From Acidobacteriaceae bacterium (lineage in GTDB: Bacteria; Acidobacteriota; Terriglobia; Terriglobales; Acidobacteriaceae), in contig PMOF01000205.1 of assembly GCA_003162495.1 (NCBI GenBank), forward strand, positions 6,032 to 18,348: DNA of 12,317 nucleotides, read 5' to 3'. Within the stretch, counting starts at the first letter, position 1. Each line of letters starts with the position of its first letter. The notes beneath the pieces are model-generated. The model saw only the letters and a program-made list of their open reading frames with translations, was not told the DNA's origin and searched no databases. The position numbers were made by a program, and so were the translations under genes. Below are positions 1-5,642 of this stretch, piece by piece.

Positions 1-67
1 GCTTCAGCGGGATACAACGAACGTGTGAGAGACGCCGTTTCTTTGGATTTTGTTCGTCGTCGCTCAT
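1..67 (-). CDS. possible 5' end of a divergent gene running off the left edge
   Basis: On the minus strand an ATG at 67-65 opens a frame that stays open to the window edge (22 codons). It begins MSDDEQNPKKRRLSH, an acidic then strongly basic hydrophilic start of the kind often seen on cytoplasmic N-termini. It would be divergent from the GH31 gene, with about 90 bp between the two starts. No good ribosome binding site is seen upstream (CAGTTCGAAGCC before the ATG). The plus strand is also open here in frame 1, with a stop at 109-111, so the same DNA could instead be the tail of an upstream plus-strand gene. Too little sequence is present to assign a function, and at most one of the two readings can be real. 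Confidence 0.25.
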   Translation of the reverse strand, partial: MSDDEQNPKKRRLSHVRCIPLK

Positions 68-159
68 GGCTTCGAACTGCCGGGTGGCGCGAACACTTCG
101 ATGCGAGTTAGGGGTAGACTGGTGCGGGTTGCTAAAGCGATTAAGAAAGGGTTTCTGCG

Positions 160-2583
160 ATGAAAACGCTTGGAGTTTTGCGGATTTGCTTTTGGCTGGG
201 CGTGGCGGGGTTAACGGCGCCGGGAGCGCTGGGGCAGTGGAATACGCCGAATCCGGTGGTGAGCTTTGAGAAACAGGAGAATGGGCTCAACGTGCGCCAG
301 AAAGATGGCGTGCTGCGGCTTGAGGTGAAGGCCGAGGATGTGTTGCACGTGACCTATGCGCCGCCGGGAGCCGCTGCGCCGGAGCGCGAGCCGGATTGGG
401 TGTTGGTGAAAAAGGATTGGCCGGCGGCGGCATTTGAAGTGAGCTCGAATGACAAGACCGTGACGCTTTCGACGGCGAAGTTGAATGTGGTGATTGAGAG
501 GGCGAGCGGAGCCATCCATTACATTGCGACCGATGGGAAGACAGGAGCCGGCGCGGCGGGGCCGGTTGCGACTGGACCAGGCTCGAGTGGGCCGGGGATG
601 CGGGGGAAGTTGCTCACGACGGATAGTTACCGGTCGCTGCGGCCGGTGGAAGTAAACGGCGAGAAAACCTTTCATGCGGAGGTGGTGTTTCCGATTTACG
701 GCTCGCATGAGGGGCTTTATGGGTTAGGGCAGCACCAGGCGGGAGTGTGGAATTATCGCGGCGAGACGGTGGACCTATCGCAGGAGAACACGAACATTGC
801 GATACCGCTGCTGGTTTCAACAAATGGATATGGGATCTTCTGGAATAATCCGTCACGGAGCGTGATGAACAACCGGTTTATTCATGCGCTCTATTTGAGC
901 GCGGAGGTTGCAGACCGGGTGGACTACTACTTTATTTATGGGCCGGAGCCGGATGAGATTATCGGTCACTATCGCGAGCTCACCGGTGAAGTTCCGCTGT
1001 TTGGGCGGTGGGCTTATGGGTTCTGGCAGTGCAAGAACAAATACCAGTCGCAACAGGAACTGGAAACAGTGGCGGCGCGATACCGGGCTCTGCACATACC
1101 GGTAGACAACATTGTGCAGGACTGGTTCTGGTGGGTCACGATGGGCGAGATGACGTGGAACAAGAATTACCCTGACCCGCAGGCCCTGATCGACACGCTG
1201 CACAAGGAGCACTTTCATTTGATGGTTTCGATCTGGCCCTACTTCAGGCCGGGGAGCGCGACCTACGACCAGTTCGACAAGAACGGATGGTTTATCGCGA
1301 AGATGATCCAGCCGAGTTTTCATCCCGTGGGGCAGGCTCTTTATGACCCGACCAATCCGGCGGCGCGTAAGCAGTATTGGGCAAATGCGAATACGGCGCT
1401 GTTTCAGAAGGGCGTGGATGCCTGGTGGCTGGACACGGACGAGCCGGAGACCGAGGGGCGCGAGGACAACATCCTGACGACGAACAAAATGTATGTGGGA
1501 TCGGGAGCGCGATATGCGAATGTGTATCCGCTGTTTCATACAGGCGGCGTGTCGCAGGGTCAGCGGGCAGCTTCGGATGAGAAGCGGGTGTTTATTTTGT
1601 CGCGGTCTGCGTATGCGGGGGCGCAGAGGTTTGGTGTGACTGCTTGGTCCGGGGATGTGCTGAGCGATTGGGTCACGTTTGCGCGGCAGATTCCCGCGGG
1701 GTTGAATTACTCGATTTCAGGAATGCCATATTGGACGACGGATATTGGCGGATTCATTTCCGGCGGCAATTTGAACGATCCGAAGTTTCGCGAGCTGTTT
1801 GTGCGGTGGTTTCAGTTTGGGACGTTCTCGCCGATTTTCAGGGTGCATGGGACGCGCACTCCGGATGAAAATGAGTTATGGAGTTATGGGGCGGACGCGC
1901 AGAAGATCTTAGTGGACTATGACACGCTTCGATACAGACTTATGCCGTATGTCTACTCCCAGGCGTGGCAGGTAACGAGCCGGCATGGAACGCTGATGCG
2001 GCCTCTGGTGATGGATTGGCGCGAGGATGTAGAGGCGCAAAACATCGGCGACGAATATATGTTTGGGCCGGCAATCCTGGTGAATCCGGTGACAACGCAA
2101 GGAGCGACGAGCCGAACGGTCTATCTGCCGCAGGCGACGTGGTTCGACTTTTGGACGGGGGAAAAGCAGGAAGGCGGAAAGCGGATTGAGGCGGATGCGC
2201 CGCTGAATAAATTGCCGCTGTTTGTGCGGGCGGGATCGATTGTGCCGATGGGGCCACCGATGGAGTGGACGACGGAAAAGCCCGCTGACCCGATCGAGCT
2301 GCGCATTTATCCAGGGGCCGATGGGGACTTCACGCTCTATGAAGATGAGAACGACAGTTATCGCTACGAGAAAGGCGTGCATGCGACGATTGCGATGCAT
2401 TGGGACGATGGCGCGAAGACATTGACGCTGGCGGGGCGGGAAGGAAGCTTTCCGGGGATGTTGAACGAGCGCACGTTTCGCGTTGTGGTGGTGAAAAAGG
2501 GGCATGGGGTGGGGATTGGCGAGAGCGAGACGGCTGAAGCAACGGTGAGTTATAAGGGTGAGAAAACGGCTGCCAGCTTCTAG
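160..2583 (+). CDS. secreted glycoside hydrolase family 31 protein (alpha-xylosidase/alpha-glucosidase type)
   Basis: This is a retaining alpha-glycosidase of family GH31, 807 residues. Residues 1-25 form a signal peptide (basic MKTLGVLR, hydrophobic core, probable cleavage ALG|Q), so the mature enzyme should be periplasmic or secreted. An N-terminal beta-sandwich (about 26-270) precedes the TIM barrel, which starts near FGRWAYGFWQCK at 281. DWFWW at 321-325 lies in the barrel. The nucleophile should be Asp425 in AWWLDTDEPE and the acid/base Asp499 in TAWSGDVLSDW. A DUF5110-like beta domain with YPGADGDFTLYEDE ends the protein. The WxDxxEP signature recalls the CjXyl31A-like alpha-xylosidases more than YicI, so xyloglucan-derived oligosaccharides are the likeliest substrate. 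This is inference, and alpha-glucosidase or another alpha-glycosidase activity is possible. The ATG at 160 is supported by GAAAGGG about 10 nt upstream and by the signal peptide. It converges on maf. Confidence 0.93.
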   Translation: MKTLGVLRICFWLGVAGLTAPGALGQWNTPNPVVSFEKQENGLNVRQKDGVLRLEVKAEDVLHVTYAPPGAAAPEREPDWVLVKKDWPAAAFEVSSNDKTVTLSTAKLNVVIERASGAIHYIATDGKTGAGAAGPVATGPGSSGPGMRGKLLTTDSYRSLRPVEVNGEKTFHAEVVFPIYGSHEGLYGLGQHQAGVWNYRGETVDLSQENTNIAIPLLVSTNGYGIFWNNPSRSVMNNRFIHALYLSAEVADRVDYYFIYGPEPDEIIGHYRELTGEVPLFGRWAYGFWQCKNKYQSQQELETVAARYRALHIPVDNIVQDWFWWVTMGEMTWNKNYPDPQALIDTLHKEHFHLMVSIWPYFRPGSATYDQFDKNGWFIAKMIQPSFHPVGQALYDPTNPAARKQYWANANTALFQKGVDAWWLDTDEPETEGREDNILTTNKMYVGSGARYANVYPLFHTGGVSQGQRAASDEKRVFILSRSAYAGAQRFGVTAWSGDVLSDWVTFARQIPAGLNYSISGMPYWTTDIGGFISGGNLNDPKFRELFVRWFQFGTFSPIFRVHGTRTPDENELWSYGADAQKILVDYDTLRYRLMPYVYSQAWQVTSRHGTLMRPLVMDWREDVEAQNIGDEYMFGPAILVNPVTTQGATSRTVYLPQATWFDFWTGEKQEGGKRIEADAPLNKLPLFVRAGSIVPMGPPMEWTTEKPADPIELRIYPGADGDFTLYEDENDSYRYEKGVHATIAMHWDDGAKTLTLAGREGSFPGMLNERTFRVVVVKKGHGVGIGESETAEATVSYKGEKTAASF

Positions 2584-2600
2584 CCTCTAGCTGCTATCTC
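2573..2600. repeat. CTAG-rich intergenic repeat, copy 1, spanning two convergent stop codons
   Basis: The sequence is CCAGCTTCTAGCCTCTAGCT followed by GCTATCTC. The GH31 stop TAG (2581-2583) lies in its TTCTAGC motif and the maf stop (CTA on the plus strand, 2594-2596) in its GCTATC motif. The word CCAGCTTCTAGC recurs as the reverse complement of 6268-6279, and a variant occurs at 6092-6121, so this is a small dispersed family. There is no clear terminator hairpin in the 10-bp gap between the two genes. Confidence 0.5.
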
Positions 2601-3319
2601 TTGGATTTCGACTCACTATTGGGCTGCGGCGTGGAGTTGCGAGCAGGCGGCGAGAGGCTTTCGAGAAGAGTCGAGACCAGAGCGAGGGGCAGGCCGACCA
2701 CGTTGAAGTAGTCGCCGACGATGCGTGGAATCCAGCGGGCGGCGCGGCCCTGGATGGCGTAGGCGCCGGCTTTGTCCATGGGCTCGCCGGTGGCGATGTA
2801 TTCTTCGATTTCTTTTTTCGACAACGTGAGGAATGTTACCGCGGTGACTTCGGCGGCGACCTCGGTGCGGGTGGCGGTGACGATGGCGATGCCGGTGATC
2901 ACGCGGTGGGTGCGGCCGGAAAGAAGCCGCAACATGCGGGCGGCGTCGGCGGGGTTTTCTGGCTTGCCGAGGATTTGGTTGTCGAGAGTGACGGTAGTGT
3001 CTGCGCCCAGCACTTGCAGTGCGGCAGACGCTCGCGGGACGCTCGCAGGAGTTTTTAGGGCCTCCGAAGAGTTTCCCTCGGGGGCTAAAGCCCCGTGCTC
3101 TTTGGTCGGTTCAATGTACGGGCTGAAGCCCGTACCCTTCAAGATCAGCTCGTTGTAGACGGTTTCGGCTTTTTCGCGGGCGAGGCGGACGACATAGGCG
3201 ATGGGGTCTTCGTTGGGGTTTGGGTCTTCGGGGATGTGCGCGGGATGAACCTCGAACGAGAAGCCGGCCTGGGTAAGGAGTTCGCGACGGCGAGGTGAGG
3301 CTGAGGCCAGGATCAGCAT
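2594..3319 (-). CDS. maf: Maf family nucleoside triphosphate pyrophosphatase (YhdE type) carrying a repeat-derived insert
   Basis: Maf proteins hydrolyse dTTP, UTP and modified nucleotides to the monophosphate and pyrophosphate, a cytoplasmic house-cleaning role. This one has 241 residues against about 190-200 for typical members. Diagnostic motifs are ASASPRRREL (6-15), RLAREKAE (45-52), VLGADTTV (103-110, Asp107 catalytic), LGKP, LLSGRTHRVITG and DKAGAYAIQG. The Q in AIQG points to the YhdE (dTTP/UTPase) subfamily rather than the YceF (7-methyl-GTP) subfamily. The excess length lies mainly between the AREKAE helix and the VLGADT strand (residues about 58-101), where a palindromic repeat is translated in frame. 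A Ser/Pro-rich tail ends the protein. The start ATG lies inside the end of the asparaginase gene (shared ATGCTGA), suggesting translational coupling. All catalytic motifs are intact, so the gene is probably functional. Confidence 0.93.
   Translation of the reverse strand: MLILASASPRRRELLTQAGFSFEVHPAHIPEDPNPNEDPIAYVVRLAREKAETVYNELILKGTGFSPYIEPTKEHGALAPEGNSSEALKTPASVPRASAALQVLGADTTVTLDNQILGKPENPADAARMLRLLSGRTHRVITGIAIVTATRTEVAAEVTAVTFLTLSKKEIEEYIATGEPMDKAGAYAIQGRAARWIPRIVGDYFNVVGLPLALVSTLLESLSPPARNSTPQPNSESKSKR
3073..3142. repeat. two-part palindromic repeat, copy 1, inside the maf coding sequence
   Basis: Two palindromes are joined by a 21-nt spacer: GGGGCTAAAGCCCC (3081-3094; stem GGGGCT/AGCCCC) and GTACGGGCTGAAGCCCGTAC (3116-3135; stem GTACGGGCT/AGCCCGTAC), then CCCTTCAA. 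The 29 nt at 3114-3142 are identical to 4430-4458. Read on the minus strand in the maf frame, the long palindrome encodes GTGFSPY (residues 62-68) and the short one GALAP (76-80), with no stop. Related 'GGGCTnAAGCCC' repeats are, as far as I recall, frequent in acidobacterial intergenic DNA. That attribution is from memory. Confidence 0.88.
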
Positions 3320-4338
3320 GGGTTGATCGTCAGCCCGGTTTGGAGCCCGCCGGGAGTCGCCAGCCCCCAGGCCATGGCGGGCGTGTTGTGAGCCAGGCCG
3401 AAGCGGCCGTCGGGGCCGAGCAGGATGATGCCGCCGTGGCCGCCGAGGCGGTTGAAGAGGTAGGAGATAGCTTCGCGGGCGGCGATTTCAGGGGCGGCGC
3501 CGCTGGCCACGCGGTCAGTGGCCCACTTGCCGAGGACCAGCTTCATGATGGGTTCGCCCCAGCCGGTGAGCGAGACGGCGGCGGTCAGATTGTCGGCATA
3601 GCAGCCGCACCCGATGAGGGACGAGTCGCCAACGCGGCCGGGCGTCTTGTTGAGCGTGCCGCCGGTAGAGGTACCGGCAGCGAGGTTGCCATGGCCATCG
3701 AGGGCGACCGCGCCGACGGTATCGTGGCTCGCAAACAGGTTGGGATCGGCAGGAAAGGCTGTTTCCGGGTCCTTGTCGTCGTGGTGGATGGGCCCGGAGC
3801 CGGAGAAGGTTTCATCCTCCAGGCCGGCAGATTGCCGCGCCTTGGCCAAAGTCAGGCGCTTGCGTTCGCGATCGAGGACCAGTTCAGCATTGTCAATGAG
3901 CGTCATGCCGTGAGCCTGGGCGAACTGCTCTGCGCCGGGACCGACGAAATAGACGTGGGGGCTCCTTTCCAGGACCAGACGCGCGGCCTGGATGGGGTTG
4001 CGCAGCCGCTCGACACAGGCGACGCCGCCGGCTTTCATACGGCCCCCGTCCATGAGCAGAGCATCAAGCTGCACGCGGCCATCGGAGGTGAGGAAACTGC
4101 CGCGCCCGGCATCGAATGTGGGGTCGTTTTCAAGGATGGTGACCGCTGCTTCGACTGCATCCAGGGCCGAACCGCCGCGGGCGAGGATCGCATAGCCTGT
4201 TTCAAGGGCGGCGCGAACGCCGGTCTCGTGAGCGGCCGCTGCTTCGGCGGGGATGGCCCAGGCGCCGCCGTGGACGAGCAGGGTGGGATCGCGTGTGGGC
4301 ATGGAGGTCACGGGGATATGGTAATTCAGGGATCGCAT
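3313..4338 (-). CDS. iaaA: isoaspartyl peptidase/L-asparaginase (Ntn-hydrolase, plant type)
   Basis: This Ntn-hydrolase precursor (341 residues) cleaves itself before a catalytic threonine to give alpha and beta chains. It hydrolyses beta-aspartyl (isoaspartyl) dipeptides and L-asparagine. The N-terminal LVHGGAWAIP (21-30) and GGSALDAVEAAV are typical of the alpha chain. The cleavage site is HD|TVGAVALDGHGNLAAGTSTGG with nucleophile Thr207. Thr225 and Thr258 sit 18 and 51 residues later, the same spacing as Thr179/Thr197/Thr230 in E. coli IaaA. KTPGRVGDS and GHGG complete the fold. No signal peptide is seen, so it is probably cytoplasmic. The first ATG (4338) is used here. Met13 (4302) is an alternative, and neither has a Shine-Dalgarno sequence. 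The stop overlaps the maf start by 7 nt. Length and motifs are normal for the family. Confidence 0.93.
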   Translation of the reverse strand: MRSLNYHIPVTSMPTRDPTLLVHGGAWAIPAEAAAAHETGVRAALETGYAILARGGSALDAVEAAVTILENDPTFDAGRGSFLTSDGRVQLDALLMDGGRMKAGGVACVERLRNPIQAARLVLERSPHVYFVGPGAEQFAQAHGMTLIDNAELVLDRERKRLTLAKARQSAGLEDETFSGSGPIHHDDKDPETAFPADPNLFASHDTVGAVALDGHGNLAAGTSTGGTLNKTPGRVGDSSLIGCGCYADNLTAAVSLTGWGEPIMKLVLGKWATDRVASGAAPEIAAREAISYLFNRLGGHGGIILLGPDGRFGLAHNTPAMAWGLATPGGLQTGLTINPC

Positions 4339-4346
4339 GACCGCTG

Positions 4347-4375
4347 GCTTTACGGAATTTTCGGTAGAGTGTCAG
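4347..4375 (-). promoter_or_regulatory. candidate promoter for the asparaginase-maf pair
   Basis: On the minus strand CTGACA (4375-4370; five of six against TTGACA) is followed after 17 nt by TAAAGC (4352-4347; a weak match to TATAAT). The -10 ends 8 nt before the ATG at 4338, so a transcript from here would have almost no leader, in keeping with the missing Shine-Dalgarno sequence. The -35 overlaps the left arm of the long inverted repeat at 4354-4374. This is a motif match only. Confidence 0.3.
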
Positions 4376-4481
4376 TTTGAATTGAAAAGTTGCCTCAGGG
4401 GCTAAAGCCCACTCAAATCACAGGGCTTGATGTACGGGCTGAAGCCCGTACCCTTCAAAGTGACCCACTACCGAATTTTCC
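4354..4481. repeat. imperfect long inverted repeat (21-nt arms) enclosing palindromic repeat copy 2
   Basis: The arm 4354-4374 (GGAATTTTCGGTAGAGTGTC then A) matches the reverse complement of 4461-4481 at 17 of 21 positions. The 8-nt core TTCGGTAG is exact. The arms are 86 bp apart and the DNA between them is mostly the two-part palindromic repeat. The right arm starts within 2 nt of that repeat and contains the permease stop codon (4468-4470). The left arm overlaps the proposed asparaginase -35. It could fold as a large branched hairpin or cruciform, ending or protecting the permease mRNA. Confidence 0.55.
4391..4460. repeat. two-part palindromic repeat, copy 2, between asparaginase and permease genes
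   Basis: This has the same architecture as the copy in maf: GGGGCTAAAGCCC (4398-4410), a 20-nt spacer, GTACGGGCTGAAGCCCGTAC (4432-4451), then CCCTTCAAAG. The spacer is one nucleotide shorter than in copy 1 and largely unrelated to it. The left flank CCTCRGGGG is shared as well. Read in the frame that is open in copy 1, this copy would meet a TAG inside the short palindrome. It lies downstream of the permease stop and upstream of the asparaginase start, and may act as an mRNA end or stabiliser for the permease transcript. Confidence 0.88.
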
Positions 4482-5283
4482 AGAAGAACCATGCAGACAT
4501 GGCGAAACCAATGAAGATGACAGCTCCGCGCAGAATCTTCTGCGGGATCATGCGGGCGAAGCGGGCGGAGGTGTAGCCGCCGATAGCGCAGGTGACCATG
4601 GCCAGCAGGCAATAGCGCCACACCACCTGCCCATCAAACACGAAGATGAGAAAGGCGACGCCATTGGCCATGGTGGTGGAGACCACTTTAAGGGCATTCA
4701 TCTCATGCATATCCTGGAAGCCGAAGAGCGAGAGCAGGGTAATGATGACGAAACCCGCGCCCGCGCCAAAATAACCAACGTAAAAGCAGACTACGACTGT
4801 GAGCAGGAAGACTGGCAGGCGGTGCGGTGGGTGGGGGGCGCTGCCGTCTACACCCTTCCTTCGGGCCTTGCTCGAGCGCTCCAGCCGGCGGGAGACCGGG
4901 CCGCTCAGGGCGAAGATCATCGAGGCCACCAGCAGCAGCCACGGCACCAGGTGCAGGAAGGTTTGTTGCGGCGTATTCAGCAGTACAATGGCCCCGGCGG
5001 TGCCGCCCAGCAGGCCGGCCAGGCCCATGATCGTGGCGAGATGGAGATTCCTACGGACGTCGTCACGGTAAGCGAAGACGGACGTGAACTGGCCGGGCCA
5101 CAAGGCCACGGTGTTGGTGGCATTGGCCTGGACGGGCAGCATCTTCATGCTCAACATGGCGGGAAAGAGCAAAAAAGAGCCGCCGCCGGCAACGGCGTTG
5201 AGCACTCCAGCCACAAAGGCAGCCACAGTGAGCCAAAGCCAGTGCCAGTCCATGTAGGAGGGAAGGCTGGAGGGGATCGTCAT
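4468..5283 (-). CDS. TauE/SafE family membrane permease (putative sulfite/sulfonate or anion exporter)
   Basis: This is an integral membrane protein of 271 residues from the TauE/SafE (former DUF81) family, whose characterised members move sulfite, sulfoacetate or related organosulfur anions. The substrate here is not known. Two half-repeats are visible: VLNAVAGGGSFLLFPAML (27-44) with TNTVALWPG (56-64), and YVGYFGAGAGFVIITLL (168-184) with NALKVVSTTMANG (196-208). About eight hydrophobic segments can be drawn (17-43, 55-72, 82-103, 112-130, 157-187, 197-218, 223-243, 251-269). A basic loop (131-156, RRLERSSKARRKG) between the halves is probably cytoplasmic. The start at 5283 is preferred over Met11 because no better site exists, although its Shine-Dalgarno is poor. 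It is 129 bp upstream of the asparaginase gene and is separated from it by the palindromic repeat, so it is probably its own transcription unit. Confidence 0.9.
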   Translation of the reverse strand: MTIPSSLPSYMDWHWLWLTVAAFVAGVLNAVAGGGSFLLFPAMLSMKMLPVQANATNTVALWPGQFTSVFAYRDDVRRNLHLATIMGLAGLLGGTAGAIVLLNTPQQTFLHLVPWLLLVASMIFALSGPVSRRLERSSKARRKGVDGSAPHPPHRLPVFLLTVVVCFYVGYFGAGAGFVIITLLSLFGFQDMHEMNALKVVSTTMANGVAFLIFVFDGQVVWRYCLLAMVTCAIGGYTSARFARMIPQKILRGAVIFIGFAMSAWFFWKIR

Positions 5284-5311
5284 CCGTCTGTCTCGATTGT
5301 AGAGGCGAGAC
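5284..5311 (-). promoter_or_regulatory. short inverted repeat and possible -10 just upstream of the permease start
   Basis: GTCTCG (5290-5295) and CGAGAC (5306-5311) are perfect inverted copies around a 10-nt centre. On the minus strand that centre contains TACAAT (5301-5296), five of six against the -10 consensus, 12 nt before the ATG. No convincing -35 is present. The palindrome around the -10 could be an operator for a local repressor, but this is only pattern-based. Confidence 0.25.
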
Positions 5312-5356
5312 GCGGGGCGCGCGAGCCGGTAAGTCCGGCCCAGTGCCGGTGGGGAT

Positions 5357-5476
5357 TCAACTGTAAATAAGAGCTATCGCCTGCAGCCGCTCGTTGAGCT
5401 CAGACAGCAGATCGGGCCGCCGCGGCGCAAACTTGGCCATCGTGCGCATGGTGCCCACAATGAGCGATACCGTCAT
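5357..5476 (-). CDS. 39-residue small protein of unknown function, divergent from hsp20
   Basis: The family is not recognised. The frame opens at ATG 5476-5474, preceded by AGGAG (5488-5484) with a 7-nt spacing, the best ribosome binding site on the minus strand in this window. The predicted product starts MTVSLIVGTMRTMAKFAPRR, so it has a short hydrophobic stretch then a basic patch, followed by an acidic/amphipathic segment PDLLSELNERLQAIALIYS. It is too short for a membrane helix beyond residues 1-10 and has no cysteine pair or zinc motif. The open frame extends upstream of this ATG, but the ribosome binding site decides the start. It shares an AT-rich divergent promoter region with hsp20, and its leader folds like the hsp20 leader (see 5484-5511), so a stress-related role is possible. 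It could also be a chance ORF or gene remnant. Confidence 0.45.
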   Translation of the reverse strand: MTVSLIVGTMRTMAKFAPRRPDLLSELNERLQAIALIYS

Positions 5477-5483
5477 CGTATAT

Positions 5484-5511
5484 CTCCTGCATAAACAATT
5501 ACTTACAGGAA
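5484..5511 (-). promoter_or_regulatory. hairpin burying the ribosome binding site of the small ORF
   Basis: In the minus-strand RNA, UUCCUGU (5511-5505) can pair with GCAGGAG (5490-5484). This gives 7 bp including two G-U pairs, around a 14-nt A/U-rich loop. All of AGGAG (5488-5484) would be paired. Melting on warming would expose it, as in RNA thermometers. The hsp20 leader on the other strand has the same TTCCTG/CAGGAG core. The structure was inferred by eye, with no energy calculation. Confidence 0.4.
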
Positions 5512-5530
5512 GTCGTCTTATGTGAGTGCA

Positions 5531-5575
5531 GGACGCTAATATTTTATGAATCACTTATACTATAGTGTCATCAGA
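5531..5575. promoter_or_regulatory. AT-rich divergent promoter region between the small ORF and hsp20
   Basis: The most AT-rich stretch in the window lies between two divergent reading frames. For hsp20, TATACT (5556-5561) is a good -10, with no clear -35. For the minus strand, ATGACA (5571-5566) and TAAAAT (5546-5541) resemble -35 and -10 boxes but are 19 nt apart. The 8-nt palindrome ACTATAGT (5559-5566) lies at the centre. No CIRCE element (TTAGCACTC-N9-GAGTGCTAA) and no complete sigma-32 type promoter is present. Confidence 0.4.
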
Positions 5576-5585
5576 TTGATTGAGC

Positions 5586-5633
5586 GGCCGGGACTCAGCT
5601 TCCTGGCCCCATCATTTCAAAACCATCAGGAGG
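5586..5633 (+). promoter_or_regulatory. hsp20 leader with two mutually exclusive hairpins, one sequestering the ribosome binding site
   Basis: Hairpin B pairs CUUCCUGG (5599-5606) with UCAGGAGG (5626-5633): 8 bp with two G-U pairs and a 19-nt loop. It covers the entire Shine-Dalgarno AGGAGG (5628-5633). Hairpin A pairs GGCCGGGA (5586-5593) with UCCUGGCC (5601-5608): 8 bp with one G-U pair and a 7-nt loop. It uses the same UCCUGG strand, so A would free the ribosome binding site. Small heat-shock genes are classic targets of RNA thermometers (ROSE and fourU families). No ROSE or fourU consensus is present, so this would be a different design. Pairing was inferred by eye. Confidence 0.42.
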
Positions 5634-5642
5634 ATAACTCAA

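Noticed and set aside
1..111. Plus-strand frame 1 open from the edge to a TAG at 109-111, possibly the tail of an upstream gene
   Set aside because: The 36 codons have AT-biased third positions unlike the neighbouring genes and no recognisable motif. The same DNA is also open on the minus strand with a natural-looking start.
3295..4380. 361-codon plus-strand frame antisense to the asparaginase gene
   Set aside because: It is low-complexity Gly/Ala/Arg/Asp-rich with no recognisable motif. It is explained by GC-rich codon use of the clear asparaginase gene on the other strand.
5520..5540. GAGTGC...GCTAAT as a half CIRCE operator
   Set aside because: The second half-site and the 9-bp spacing of TTAGCACTC-N9-GAGTGCTAA are absent.
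5607..5615. CCCCATCAT as a sigma-32 type -10 for hsp20
   Set aside because: No CTTGAA-like -35 lies at the required 12-16 bp, and the nearest TTGAGC is about 21 bp away. It also lies too close to the ribosome binding site for the leader structure.
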